Below, piece after piece: positions 1 to 8,315 of a stretch of 64,000 nt of DNA. A program made the position numbers and the translations under genes. Position 1 is the stretch's first letter. Each line of letters begins with the position of its first letter. Below the pieces are notes generated by a model that did no database searches, was not told where the DNA came from, and saw only the letters and a list, made by a program, of their open reading frames with translations. The stretch comes from Cryobacterium algoricola (lineage in GTDB: Bacteria; Actinomycetota; Actinomycetes; Actinomycetales; Microbacteriaceae), in assembly GCF_004402485.1 (NCBI RefSeq), contig NZ_SOFG01000007.1:51682-115681 (forward strand), given 5' to 3'.

Positions 1-783
1 TCCAAGGCCGAGGGGCGGGTGCGCGCGGCGAGTGACCGCGAGCAGGCGATCACCGACGAGACCGTGCGCGTCGTCGCGACCCGCGCCTACCCGGGCGGCG
101 TCACCCGCATCGTCGAGAACCGGCAGGGCCTCGTAATGGCCGCGGCCGGCGTCGACGCGAGCAACACCCCCGACGGCCTCGTGCTGCTGCTCCCCTCCCA
201 ACCGGATGCCTCCGCCCGCACCCTCTGCGCCGCGCTCCGTGTGCGCACCGGGCTTCGCCTCGGCGTGATCATCACCGACACCGCAGGACGCCCCTGGCGC
301 GAGGGCCAGACCGACATCGCGATCGGCGCGGCCGGCGTCGCCGTGATCGACGACCTGCGCGGCACGACGGATGCCCACGGCCGGCGCCTCGACGTCACCG
401 CGCCCGCCGTCGGCGACGAGATCGCCGGCGCTGCCGACCTCGTCAAGGGCAAGGCGAATGGCACCCCGGTCGCCGTGATCCGGGGACTCGGCCGGCTGGT
501 CCTGCCGCTCCCGGCCGCGGAGGCCCCCGATGCCGCATCCGCAGGCGCCGATGCTGCACCGACCGGTGCCGACAACGGTGCTGCTGACCGTGGTGCTGTC
601 GATCGCGGTGCTGCGGTCCTGCGGCGCCCGAGCGAGACAGACATGTTCCGGCTCGGCAGTGCGGAGGCGGAGGCCCTCGGATATGCCCGGGGCTATGCGG
701 CCGGAATCGCGGCCGGGCGGGCTGGCGACGCTGAAGCGGTCGCGGACGTTCCAGCCGCGGCCGCGAAAGCCGACCTGCCGTGA
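1..783 (+). CDS. cofE: Coenzyme F420-0:L-glutamate ligase CofE (5' end outside window)
   Basis: Adds gamma-linked glutamates to F420-0 in the cytoplasm, the last steps of coenzyme F420 synthesis. The frame is already open at base 1, where it reads SKAEGR, a conserved CofE motif, so the real start lies upstream and an estimated 50-70 residues are missing. Further family features visible are the TRAYPGG and GVDASN stretches and the [12 protein letters not shown] segment. The last 100 residues are Ala-rich and poorly conserved; no FMN-reductase-like C-terminal domain of the mycobacterial FbiB type is present. The stop overlaps the next start by GTGA, implying translational coupling to cofC. Identity is firm; chain length and glutamate number cannot be read. 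Confidence 0.9.
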   Translation, partial: SKAEGRVRAASDREQAITDETVRVVATRAYPGGVTRIVENRQGLVMAAAGVDASNTPDGLVLLLPSQPDASARTLCAALRVRTGLRLGVIITDTAGRPWREGQTDIAIGAAGVAVIDDLRGTTDAHGRRLDVTAPAVGDEIAGAADLVKGKANGTPVAVIRGLGRLVLPLPAAEAPDAASAGADAAPTGADNGAADRGAVDRGAAVLRRPSETDMFRLGSAEAEALGYARGYAAGIAAGRAGDAEAVADVPAAAAKADLP

Positions 784-1475
784 GCTGGGTGGTCGTGGTT
801 CCGGTCAAGGGCAACCCGGGCGCGAAGACGCGCCTCGGCGGCCCCGGCCAGGACCGTGCCCGGCTCGCCGACGCGTTCGCGCTCGACACCGTTGCCGCCC
901 TCACCGCCGCCGCCCCGGTCCTCGCCGTCTTCGTCGTGACCGGGGACACCGTCCTCGGCGCGCAACTCGCCCGCCTCGGCGCGCACATCGTCCCCGAGGT
1001 TCGGGACCAGGCCGACGCGCTCAACGCCGCGATAGTCGTGGGGCTGGCCGCGGCGGCCGCGGAGTTCCCGACCGCGCATCGTGCCGTGATGACCGGGGAC
1101 CTGCCTGCCCTCACCGCGGCCGACGTCGAACGGGCGTTCGTGCTCGCCGCGGGGCACGAACGCTCGTTCGTGCCCGACGCCGACGGGACCGGCACGACGA
1201 CCCTGCTCGCGCTCGCCGGGGTGCCGATCAGCCCGCGCTTCGGACCCGGCTCACGTGCCGCGCACGAGTCGGCGGGGCACGTTCCGCTCGCACTGCCCAC
1301 CCGCTCCGGAATTCGCCGCGACGTCGACACCCCGGCCGACCTGGACCTGGTCGAACGGCTGGGCGCGGGACCGCACACGTCCGCGCTGTTCGCCGCGGCA
1401 TCCGCCCCTCACCACGCACGCGTCCCACTTGCCGCACCCCTGGTTACGTCCACCGATCGCCCCCTCGAGAAATGA
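780..1475 (+). CDS. cofC: 2-phospho-L-lactate (or PEP) guanylyltransferase CofC/FbiD
   Basis: Makes the GDP-activated three-carbon intermediate that CofD transfers onto the deazaflavin Fo. The 231-residue product begins with the nucleotidyltransferase signature [13 protein letters not shown] (about residues 8-20) and contains the GDLPAL segment expected around the catalytic Asp. Actinobacterial enzymes of this family can use phosphoenolpyruvate instead of 2-phospholactate; the sequence does not decide. The GTG start overlaps the cofE stop by four bases and the stop overlaps the fgd ATG by four bases, so cofE-cofC-fgd is one translationally coupled operon. Confidence 0.9.
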   Translation: MSWVVVVPVKGNPGAKTRLGGPGQDRARLADAFALDTVAALTAAAPVLAVFVVTGDTVLGAQLARLGAHIVPEVRDQADALNAAIVVGLAAAAAEFPTAHRAVMTGDLPALTAADVERAFVLAAGHERSFVPDADGTGTTTLLALAGVPISPRFGPGSRAAHESAGHVPLALPTRSGIRRDVDTPADLDLVERLGAGPHTSALFAAASAPHHARVPLAAPLVTSTDRPLEK

Positions 1476-2509
1476 GCATCATGCTTCCTCTGAAACTCGG
1501 ATACAAGGCATCCGCCGAACAGTTCGCCCCGCGCGAGCTGGTCGAGATCGCCGTCGCCGCCGAGCGGCACGGTTTCGAATCGGTCGCGGTGAGCGACCAC
1601 TTCCAGCCCTGGCGGCACACGGGCGGGCATGCGCCGTTCTCGCTCGCCTGGATGGCGGCCGTCGGGGAACGCACGACGCGGGTGCAGATCGGTACCTCGG
1701 TGATGACGCCGACGTTCCGGTACAACCCGGCCGTGATCGCCCAGGCCTTCGCGACGCTCGGCTGCCTCTACCCGGGCAGGATCATGCTCGGTGTCGGGAC
1801 CGGCGAGGCCCTCAACGAGATCGCGACCGGGTTCCGCGGCGCCGGCGCCCAGGACTGGCCCGAGTTCAAGGAACGTTACGCCCGGCTGCGCGAGTCGATC
1901 GCGCTGATGCGCGCGCTCTGGTCGGAGGACAAGGTGAGCTTCGAGGGCGAGTACTACAGCACCCACGACGCGAGCATCTACGATCGGCCCGAGGGAGGCA
2001 TCCCGGTGTACATCGCGGCGGGCGGGCCCCTTGTGGCCGGCTACGCGGGACGGTCGGGGGACGGCTTCATCTGCACCTCGGGCAAGGGCATGGAGCTCTA
2101 CACCGAGAAGCTGCTGCCGGCGGTCGCGGCCGGCGCGGAGAAGGCCGGGAGGGACGGGGCCACGATCGACAGAATGATCGAGATCAAGCTGTCCTACGAC
2201 ACCGACCCGGCGCTCGCGCTCGAGAACACCCGGTTCTGGGCGCCGTTGTCGCTCACGCCCGAGCAGAAGCACGACATCACCGATCCCTCGGAGATGGAGG
2301 CTGCCGCGGATGCCCTGCCGATCGAGCAGGTCGCGAAGCGTTGGATCGTCGGTTCGGACCCTGACGAGACGGTCGCGGCGATCGGCCAGTACATCGACGC
2401 CGGCTTCAACCACCTGGTCTTCCACGCCCCCGGACACGACCAGGAGCGGTTCCTGACGGCCTTCGAGCGCGACCTGGCCCCCCGCATCCGCGCCCGCGCC
2501 GGCGCCTGA
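1472..2509 (+). CDS. fgd: F420-dependent glucose-6-phosphate dehydrogenase
   Basis: Oxidises glucose-6-phosphate to 6-phosphogluconolactone while reducing F420, supplying F420H2 to the cell. The 345-residue product matches remembered mycobacterial Fgd1 along its whole length: GYKASAEQF near the N-terminus, SDHFQPW with Asp42, His43 and Trp47 corresponding to the catalytic Asp39/His40/Trp44, the [15 protein letters not shown] and [15 protein letters not shown] stretches, and CTSGKG for phosphate binding. The frame is open well upstream, but the ATG at 1472 is preferred because it overlaps the cofC stop (ATGA) and aligns with known starts. Linking F420 supply to its reduction in one operon fits the role. 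Confidence 0.96.
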   Translation: MSIMLPLKLGYKASAEQFAPRELVEIAVAAERHGFESVAVSDHFQPWRHTGGHAPFSLAWMAAVGERTTRVQIGTSVMTPTFRYNPAVIAQAFATLGCLYPGRIMLGVGTGEALNEIATGFRGAGAQDWPEFKERYARLRESIALMRALWSEDKVSFEGEYYSTHDASIYDRPEGGIPVYIAAGGPLVAGYAGRSGDGFICTSGKGMELYTEKLLPAVAAGAEKAGRDGATIDRMIEIKLSYDTDPALALENTRFWAPLSLTPEQKHDITDPSEMEAAADALPIEQVAKRWIVGSDPDETVAAIGQYIDAGFNHLVFHAPGHDQERFLTAFERDLAPRIRARAGA

Positions 2510-2563
2510 CCCGCACCTGGCCTTGTGGAACGCCGCCGCCCGGCGGAGCGCGCCATCGGCCGT

Positions 2564-2656
2564 GGCTAACTCAGGAGATTCTCGGGGCCGGGGCGGATCG
2601 GCCGCACTGGTCCGCGGGGTGTCCGCGGACGGTGGGCCGGATTTCCTGAGTTGGCC
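2564..2656. repeat. Family C palindromic repeat, copy 1
   Basis: A 93-nt element bounded by the inverted ends GGCTAACTCAGGA (2564-2576) and TCCTGAGTTGGCC (2644-2656). Its interior is nearly identical to copy 2 (2757-2849), and two further copies lie at 59357-59449 and 62564-62646. Position at a convergent 3' junction would also allow a terminator role. Confidence 0.85.
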
Positions 2657-2756
2657 CCCGCAAAGGCGGGCGCCCGGTGTGGGGCCATGCCTCTTGTGGG
2701 CTGAGGCGATCCCCAATTCGGTGGCTCGGTGGCGTGGTGTGTATCCGGGTGAGTGT

Positions 2757-2849
2757 GGCTAACTCAGGAGACTCCCCGGGGTGGGGTGGATCGGCCGCAC
2801 TGGTCCGCGGGGTGTCCGCGGCCGGTGGGCCGGATTTCCTGAGTTAGCC
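2757..2849. repeat. Family C palindromic repeat, copy 2
   Basis: A 93-nt element with perfect 13-bp inverted ends, GGCTAACTCAGGA at 2757-2769 and TCCTGAGTTAGCC at 2837-2849. It shares almost its whole interior with copy 1, so the pair looks like a local duplication. Confidence 0.87.
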
Positions 2850-2908
2850 CCCGCCGGTGCCGGAGACAAATGGGTGTCACGCGGTGCCGGGTGGTCGGCC
2901 CCGCGGAG

Positions 2909-4060
2909 TCAGGCCTGGGGGTGCTCGGGCTTCTTGAGGTTGGCGCTGATCGCGAGGGCCTCGAGCACGGCGGCGGGAGTCTGAGCGGACTGGATCGCGG
3001 CGCGGAACGCCGGCTTCGCGAGGCAGCGCGAGAGCTGGGACAGCACCCGGAGGTGTTCGGTTCCCGCCGAGGCCTTGGGCACGGCGATCATGAAGATCAG
3101 CGTCGCCTTCTCACCGTCGGCCGAGTTCCAGTCGATGCCGTGCTTGCTCCGGGCGAAGGCGAGCACCGGCGCGAGCACGGCCTCGGACTTCGCGTGCGCG
3201 ATCGCGATGCCGTTGCCCATGCTCGTGGTGCCGTGGGTCTCACGGCGGAAAGCGGCCTGGGCGACGAGTGCGACGTCGGTGATGCGACCGGTCGTGCTCA
3301 TCATGCCGGCGAGGGTGCGGATCATCCGGTCCCGGTCGGTCTCGTCGACGTCGAGCACGATGGTGCGCGCGTCGATGTAGTCGAGCACGGTCTTCTTGCC
3401 TGTCGACACCGAGCCGGTCGTCGTCGACGGCACGATCGGGATCGCGGTCGTCAGCGGCATCGTCATCGTGGCGAGGTTGCGCTTGGGGTGCGGAGTGCTG
3501 ATGACCACGGGCTCGGCCTTCGGGTGCACCAGGGACGGGGCTGATGCGACGGGGGCGGATGCCGCGGCTGCGGCCGAGGCGACGGCGCGTGTCCCCGGGG
3601 TCGCGGCAGGGGTCGCGGCCGAATCCGGAGCGGGCGCTGCGGCCCGGGAGGTTGATGCGCCGGTGGAGTCGACCGAGGGGGCTGCGGCGCGAGCGGCTGC
3701 GGTGGCGGAGTCGGCTGCGACCGTCTGAGTGCCTCGCTGGGCGCTACCTGCGGGGTTCGCGGCCGTGCCGGCGGCGGTGTGGGGGGCGCCGGCAGCAGCG
3801 TGCCCGCGGATGCCTGAGGGGTACGCGGTCGTGGTGGCGGCGGGGCGCGCGGTGTCCGTGGCGCGCGCGGAGGCGCTGGAGGCGCTGGGGGCGATGCGTC
3901 GTGCCGCGCGGCGCCGGGAGACGACGATCGCGACGACGACGGCCGCCACGACGATGACGGCCACGATGAGCACGGGGACGATGGCCGGCATGCCGGGAAC
4001 TGCTCCGACGACGGCGGTGATCGAGCCGCCGTGCAACACGGAGTCGAGATGTGCGGGCAT
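2909..4060 (-). CDS. Membrane-anchored PTS EIIA (fructose/mannitol type)-like protein
   Basis: The last 150 residues form a type-2 PTS EIIA domain, with GNGIAIAHAKSEAV carrying the presumed phosphorylated His289. In front lie a hydrophobic segment (about residues 28-47, IVPVLIVAVIVVAAVVVAIVV), a basic stop-transfer patch, and about 180 residues of Ala/Pro/Thr-rich linker. Normal EIIA domains are soluble or fused to EIIB/EIIC; no EIIB, EIIC or HPr is seen nearby. A role as a membrane-tethered phospho-sensor is inference. It stands alone on the minus strand, 86 bp downstream of cofD, in an AT-rich gap with a short inverted repeat at 4074-4093. The EIIA call is good; the start is moderately certain. 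Confidence 0.8.
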   Translation of the reverse strand: MPAHLDSVLHGGSITAVVGAVPGMPAIVPVLIVAVIVVAAVVVAIVVSRRRAARRIAPSASSASARATDTARPAATTTAYPSGIRGHAAAGAPHTAAGTAANPAGSAQRGTQTVAADSATAAARAAAPSVDSTGASTSRAAAPAPDSAATPAATPGTRAVASAAAAASAPVASAPSLVHPKAEPVVISTPHPKRNLATMTMPLTTAIPIVPSTTTGSVSTGKKTVLDYIDARTIVLDVDETDRDRMIRTLAGMMSTTGRITDVALVAQAAFRRETHGTTSMGNGIAIAHAKSEAVLAPVLAFARSKHGIDWNSADGEKATLIFMIAVPKASAGTEHLRVLSQLSRCLAKPAFRAAIQSAQTPAAVLEALAISANLKKPEHPQA

Positions 4061-4146
4061 GACAGTAGGGTCCTTCCGGTAGGCCGACCGGAATCGAGCG
4101 CTGAACCGGGGGCAAATTAGTTAGCTTAAGAAATAATTAGCCTGAC

Positions 4147-5148
4147 TTAGTGTATCCCCCGCGCGGGCGACGCCACTCGGAACAATGTTGCCGCAATTTC
4201 CGCCGTCGTGTCCAGGTCGTGCATCCAGAGCGGCACGGCGAGCGAGCGGATGCCGGCGGCCGTGAGAGCGGGCAGGGCCGCGGCATCCGTTTCGTCGACG
4301 AGCCAGCCGTCCAGGAGGCCGCCGGTGGACCGGGCGCCATAGTGCAGGCCGACGGCCGCAGCGGTCGTGGCGACGCCGATGGTCTGGAGGCACGCGTCGG
4401 CCATGCCGCGAACGGCCGCTCCCGCGATGATCGGCGAGACGCCGACGACGCGGGCCGGGGTCGACCGCAGGGCGTCGCGGATGCCCGGGATCGCGAGGAT
4501 CGTGCCGATCGAGACCACGGGGTTCGATGGCGGCAGGATCACGAGGTCCGCCGTCAGGATCGCCTCGAGGACGCCCGGCGCGGCCTCAGCTGCGTCGAGC
4601 CCGCGCTGCACGAACTGCGTGACCGGCACGCTCGCGCGGTACCGGACCCACCATTCTTCGAAGTGGATCAGGTCCCCGGCGCGGTGCTCGTCGGCATCCG
4701 CTGCGAGGCGGGCGTGGGTCTCGACCGGCTGGTCGCTCATCGGCAGCAGGCGGGCGCCGGGCTGCCAGCGCTCGCAGAGGAACGCGGTCGCCTCGCTCAG
4801 GGTGGAGCCGGAGCGCAGCAGGTCGCTGCGCACAATGTGGGTCGCGAGGTCGAGGTCGCCGAGCGTGAACCAGGACCAGCCGCGCCCGTACGCCGCGATC
4901 TCGGACGAGGTGCGGCGGGATTCGTCCGGGCGGCCCCAGCCCTGCTCCTCGTTGATGCCACCGCCGAGGGTGTACATCACGGTGTCAAGGTCGGGGCAGA
5001 TCCGCAGGCCGTCGAGCCACATGTCGTCGCCGGTGTTGACGATGACGGTCACTTGCGCGGACGGATCGTTCGCCTCCAGGTAGTGCAGCAGCCCGCGCGT
5101 GAACCGGGCCCCGCCGATCCCGCCCGCCAAAACCGTGATCTTCGTCAT
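4147..5148 (-). CDS. cofD: 2-phospho-L-lactate transferase CofD/FbiA
   Basis: Transfers the activated phospho-(enol)lactyl group from the CofC product onto Fo to give F420-0 (or dehydro-F420-0). The 333-residue protein opens with VLAGGIGGARF, the nucleotide-binding start of the family, followed by VNTGDDMWLDGLRICPDLDT, the metal-binding region, and later PPSNPVVSIGTILAIPG, all diagnostic. It lies 76 bp downstream of the importer ATPase gene on the same strand, with a family A palindrome in between, and faces cofE-cofC-fgd. No cofG/cofH (Fo synthase) gene is in the window. Confidence 0.95.
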   Translation of the reverse strand: MTKITVLAGGIGGARFTRGLLHYLEANDPSAQVTVIVNTGDDMWLDGLRICPDLDTVMYTLGGGINEEQGWGRPDESRRTSSEIAAYGRGWSWFTLGDLDLATHIVRSDLLRSGSTLSEATAFLCERWQPGARLLPMSDQPVETHARLAADADEHRAGDLIHFEEWWVRYRASVPVTQFVQRGLDAAEAAPGVLEAILTADLVILPPSNPVVSIGTILAIPGIRDALRSTPARVVGVSPIIAGAAVRGMADACLQTIGVATTAAAVGLHYGARSTGGLLDGWLVDETDAAALPALTAAGIRSLAVPLWMHDLDTTAEIAATLFRVASPARGIH

Positions 5149-5178
5149 ACCCCTATCCTCCTGCAGTCGTCCTGCTGC

Positions 5179-5239
5179 CGCGAAAGCGGGTGAATCGTCG
5201 GTTTCGATGAGTCATAACGACGATTCACCCGCTTTCGCG
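5179..5239. repeat. Family A palindromic repeat, copy 1
   Basis: Perfect 22-bp inverted repeat (5179-5200 and 5218-5239, arm beginning CGCGAAAGCGGGTGAATCG) around a 17-nt centre ending in CATAA. The stop codon of the ABC ATPase gene (5225-5227) lies inside the right arm, so the element has been fixed at the very 3' end of that gene. Confidence 0.88.
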
Positions 5240-6019
5240 AACGGGCGGGGCGGGGGGTGCGAAGAGCAGAGACGGATGCCCGCCGCGGGGGTGCGGGACG
5301 ACGAAACTGTCCACGCCATAGACAGCGGCGATGACTGAGGGGACCAGCACCTCGGCGGGGGCGCCGGCAGCTGCCAGGCGGCCGTCGGAGAGCAGCAGGA
5401 TCTGGTCGCAATACGCGGCGGCGAGGTTGAGGTCGTGCAGGGCGAGGACCGCGGTGAGGCCGAGGTCCCGCACCTGGGCGAGCAGGCCGAGCTGTCCGCC
5501 GATGTCGAGGTGATTGGTCGGCTCGTCGAGCAGGAGCAGGCTCGGGCGCTGGGCGAGGGCGCGGGCGATCTGCACCCTTTGCTGCTCACCGCCGCTCAGG
5601 GAGCCCCAGTTCCGGTCGGCCAGCTCTGTGCCGCCGACCTGGGCGAGCGACTCGGCGACGATGCGCAGGTCCCCGGCCCCGTCGAATCCGCCGAAGATCC
5701 CGGTGCGGTACGGGATGCGACCGAGGAGGACGACCTCGCGCACGAGGAGGTCGATCGTGGGGCTCGCGTTCTGCTCGAGGAGGGCGATCCGCCGGGCGGT
5801 CTCGCGCCGGCCGAGGGTCGCGAGGGGCGCGTCGTCGAGGGTGATCCGTCCCGTCGTCGGGGTGTGCAGGCCCGCGATGAGGCGCAGCAGCGTGGATTTC
5901 CCCGCGCCGTTCGGGCCGAGCAGGCCGGTCACCGAGCCGGTCGGGATCGCCGCGGAGACGTCGTCCAGGATCGTGCGCCCGCCGATGCGGAACGACACCC
6001 GCTCGATGACTACACCCAT
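5225..6019 (-). CDS. ABC transporter ATP-binding protein, candidate F420-0 importer
   Basis: Energises import by the adjacent permease. The 264-residue ATPase has intact motifs: Walker A GPNGAGKST at residues 35-43, signature LSGGE at 141-145, and Walker B LLLLDE at 161-166, followed by PTNHLD. It is of the iron/B12 (FecE/BtuD) type. The ATG at 6019 overlaps the permease stop by ten bases, so the genes are coupled. Placement beside cofD, cofE, cofC and fgd matches the actinobacterial three-gene cassette annotated elsewhere as a proposed F420-0 transporter; by sequence alone a siderophore or cobamide substrate is equally possible. Confidence 0.88.
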   Translation of the reverse strand: MGVVIERVSFRIGGRTILDDVSAAIPTGSVTGLLGPNGAGKSTLLRLIAGLHTPTTGRITLDDAPLATLGRRETARRIALLEQNASPTIDLLVREVVLLGRIPYRTGIFGGFDGAGDLRIVAESLAQVGGTELADRNWGSLSGGEQQRVQIARALAQRPSLLLLDEPTNHLDIGGQLGLLAQVRDLGLTAVLALHDLNLAAAYCDQILLLSDGRLAAAGAPAEVLVPSVIAAVYGVDSFVVPHPRGGHPSLLFAPPAPPVRESG

Positions 6020-7083
6020 GTCCCGGACTTCCGGCTCTTGATCAGCGCGATGAACACCGGCACCCCGATCAGGGCGGTGATGATCCCCACCGGCAGCTCG
6101 CGCGGATCGAAGACCGTGCGGGCGAGGGTGTCCGCGATCACGAGGAACACCGCGCCGGATACCGCGACGAGAGGCAGCAGTCGGCGATGCCCCGGCCCGC
6201 TGAGCCCGCGCACGAGGTGCGGCAGGATCAGCCCGACGAACCCGATCGCACCGCTCACGGCGACCATCGCCCCGGTCAGCAGCGCGACCAGGCCGAGGAG
6301 CGCCCAGCGGGTGCGGTTGACGTCGACTCCGAGCGAGGCGGCGGCAGTGTCGCCGAAGGCGAAGGCGTCGAGGCGGCTCGCGGCGAGCACGAGCCCGGTG
6401 CCGGCGAGGAGAAGCGCGCTCCCGGCGATGAGGACCGTGCCCCAGGAACTGCCGGCGAGGGAGCCGAGCAACCAGTTCAGGATCTCCCGGTAGGAGTCGC
6501 CCTTGGCCGCCCAGAAGATCACGAAGGAGGTGCCCGCCGCGCCGAGCTGGGCGATGGCGAGTCCGGCGAGCACGGCCCGTCCGGGCGTGATCGTTCCGCC
6601 GACCCTGGCGATCGAGAGCGTCGCGACGAGCGCGGCGAGTGCCCCGGCGAAGGCGGCGAGCGGGAGCGCGACCCCGACGCCGAGGATCACGACGCAGACC
6701 GCGCCGAGCGACGCCCCCGACGACAGGCCGAGCAGGTACGGGTCGGCGAGCGGGTTGCGGGTCACGCTCTGCATGACCGCGCCGCTCAGGGCGAGGCCGG
6801 CGCCGACGAACGCCGCGGTCAGCACCCGGGGGAGCCGCAGCTGCCAGACGATCGCGTCCGTGAGCACGGGCACCGTGCCGGAGTGCGGGAAGCCGAGGTG
6901 CGCCGCGAGGCTGCCGAGGACATCCGTGAGGCTCACCGGGGCGGGCCCGATCGTCACGGCCAGCGCGGAGACGAGCACGAGAGAGGCCAGGGCGAGCGCG
7001 AGCCACAGCCCGAAGCGAGCGTTCCGGCGAGCGGATGCCGCCGGCCGGGTCCGTCCCGCCGCGGAGCCCGTGACCGCTCTCAC
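6010..7083 (-). CDS. FecCD-family ABC permease, candidate F420-0 importer
   Basis: Membrane subunit of a BtuC/FecCD-type importer, 357 residues with an Arg-rich cytoplasmic N-terminus and about nine to ten hydrophobic segments. Family landmarks are LPRVLTAAFVGAGLALSG, the NPLADPYLLGLSSGAS segment and GAIGFVGLILPHLVR near the coupling helix. It follows the binding-protein gene with a three-base gap and overlaps the ATPase gene, so the cassette reads binding protein, permease, ATPase on the minus strand. Substrate is inferred from gene context only. Confidence 0.88.
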   Translation of the reverse strand: MRAVTGSAAGRTRPAASARRNARFGLWLALALASLVLVSALAVTIGPAPVSLTDVLGSLAAHLGFPHSGTVPVLTDAIVWQLRLPRVLTAAFVGAGLALSGAVMQSVTRNPLADPYLLGLSSGASLGAVCVVILGVGVALPLAAFAGALAALVATLSIARVGGTITPGRAVLAGLAIAQLGAAGTSFVIFWAAKGDSYREILNWLLGSLAGSSWGTVLIAGSALLLAGTGLVLAASRLDAFAFGDTAAASLGVDVNRTRWALLGLVALLTGAMVAVSGAIGFVGLILPHLVRGLSGPGHRRLLPLVAVSGAVFLVIADTLARTVFDPRELPVGIITALIGVPVFIALIKSRKSGTWV

Positions 7084-7086
7084 CGA

Positions 7087-8139
7087 CTACTTGCTCAGCG
7101 AGTTGAGGTCGGCCAGCTGGTCGATCGTCGTGGCCGCGGCCTCGACGTTGCGGATGCCGGCCTCCGTCGAGGCGAACGGGAGGGTGATGTAGCGCTTGTT
7201 CTTCACCGCGGAGAGGTTCTTCGTCGCCGGGTTCGCCTCGAGGGTCTTGATCTTCGACTCTGCCGTGTTCCAGGTCGCGTCGACGAGCACGATGACGCTC
7301 GGGTTGGCCGCGACGACGGATTCCCAGCCGACCGAGGTCCAGGTGTCCTTCACGCTCGCGAAGACGTTCGTGAGGCCGGCGGCATCCATGATCATCTGCG
7401 GCGCGCCGATTCCGGCGCCGACGTACGGGCTGTCGACGCCGCTCGAGTACCAGACTGCGGAGGTCTTCGTGGTCGCGGGGGAGAGCGTCGTGAGCTCCTT
7501 GCGCTGGGTGGCGACGAGCCGCGCGGCGGCCTCCGGGGCGCCGAACACGGCGCCGGCCTGGGTGATCTCGCCGAAGACGGTGTCGAAGGTGAGCGGGTTG
7601 GGCTGGGCGGCGCCCTTGCAGGCGGACGGAGCGACGTAGCTGCCGATGCCGACCGCGGCGAGGGTGTCGCGGGTACCGACACCGTCGGCGGCGAAGTTGG
7701 ACTCCCAGCCGCCGAAGACGAAGTCCGGGTTCAGGGCGAGCACGGCCTCCTGGCTGGGCAGGAAGTCGCTGACGACCTTGAGGTTGGTGCCGATGGAACT
7801 GAGCGCCTGCGGGAGCGGACCGTCCAGGAACGCGGTGCCGACGATGCGGTCGCCGAGACCGAGGGCGAGGAGGAGTTCCGTGGCCGACGACTTGATCGAC
7901 ACGATCCGGCTCGGGGCCTTCGTGATCGTGGTCGTCCTGCCGCAGTTCTCGATCGTGAGCGGGTAGGCCGGCGTCGCCGTCGGGGTGGCGCTGGCCGTTG
8001 CCGCATCCGGGGCGGGGCCTGCGGGAATCGGGCTCGTGGTCGCGCAGCCTCCGAGGAGGGCGGTGAGCGCCGTGGCAGCAATGAGCGCCGGCCAGGCGCG
8101 AGAAGCGCGGGGCCCGCGGGAGAACGGGAGACGTGTCAT
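7087..8139 (-). CDS. Lipoprotein substrate-binding protein, candidate F420-0 importer
   Basis: Captures the substrate outside the membrane. Starting at the ATG at 8139 gives 350 residues with a basic n-region, a hydrophobic stretch and a lipobox LLGGC whose Cys32 would be lipidated; the open frame continues 49 codons further up, but that would bury the signal peptide. The body is a BtuF/FhuD-like helical-backbone fold (PSRIVSIKSSATELLLALG, later GVGTRDTLAAVGI). An AAGG element lies four bases before this ATG and a TACGAT -10 candidate at 8172-8177. Similar cassettes beside F420 genes are the basis for the F420-0 proposal. Confidence 0.85.
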   Translation of the reverse strand: MTRLPFSRGPRASRAWPALIAATALTALLGGCATTSPIPAGPAPDAATASATPTATPAYPLTIENCGRTTTITKAPSRIVSIKSSATELLLALGLGDRIVGTAFLDGPLPQALSSIGTNLKVVSDFLPSQEAVLALNPDFVFGGWESNFAADGVGTRDTLAAVGIGSYVAPSACKGAAQPNPLTFDTVFGEITQAGAVFGAPEAAARLVATQRKELTTLSPATTKTSAVWYSSGVDSPYVGAGIGAPQMIMDAAGLTNVFASVKDTWTSVGWESVVAANPSVIVLVDATWNTAESKIKTLEANPATKNLSAVKNKRYITLPFASTEAGIRNVEAAATTIDQLADLNSLSK

Positions 8140-8315
8140 GAGACCTTCGGTGGCCGGGCGGGACTTTCTGAATCGTACCAGCGCCTGATAACGGTTTCGC
8201 CGATCGCTTGCCACGGGCGCTGTTGGGCGACAGGATGATCCACACGCACTCAGCACGCCCGGAAGTTCCAGTGCAGGTTCAGTCATCTCGCAATACTGAC
8301 TTGGTGGAGGCAGAC

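Larger units (their letters stand above)
2510..2908. other. 399-bp convergent gap holding two palindromic repeats
   Basis: The gap lies between the ends of fgd (plus) and the EIIA-like gene (minus). It contains two nearly identical 93-nt palindromic elements, annotated separately, with about 100 bp between them. I see no credible gene or RNA; the short open frames here have no ribosome binding site and simply read through the repeats. Confidence 0.7.

Noticed and set aside
530-1471. Upstream extension of the fgd frame
   Set aside because: It overlaps cofE and cofC in another frame and is Arg/Pro-rich junk; fgd aligns from the ATG at 1472.
4131-4149. AT-rich site with an AGGCTAA core (minus strand), considered as an iron-regulator (DtxR/IdeR) box
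   Set aside because: Only about 12 of 19 positions fit the consensus as I remember it, and it lies over the cofD stop rather than at a clear promoter.
5225-8139. Plain annotation of the ABC cassette as an iron-siderophore or B12 importer
   Set aside because: The fold family allows it, but no iron box, cobamide riboswitch or siderophore gene is seen, and all neighbours are F420 genes; substrate is left open.
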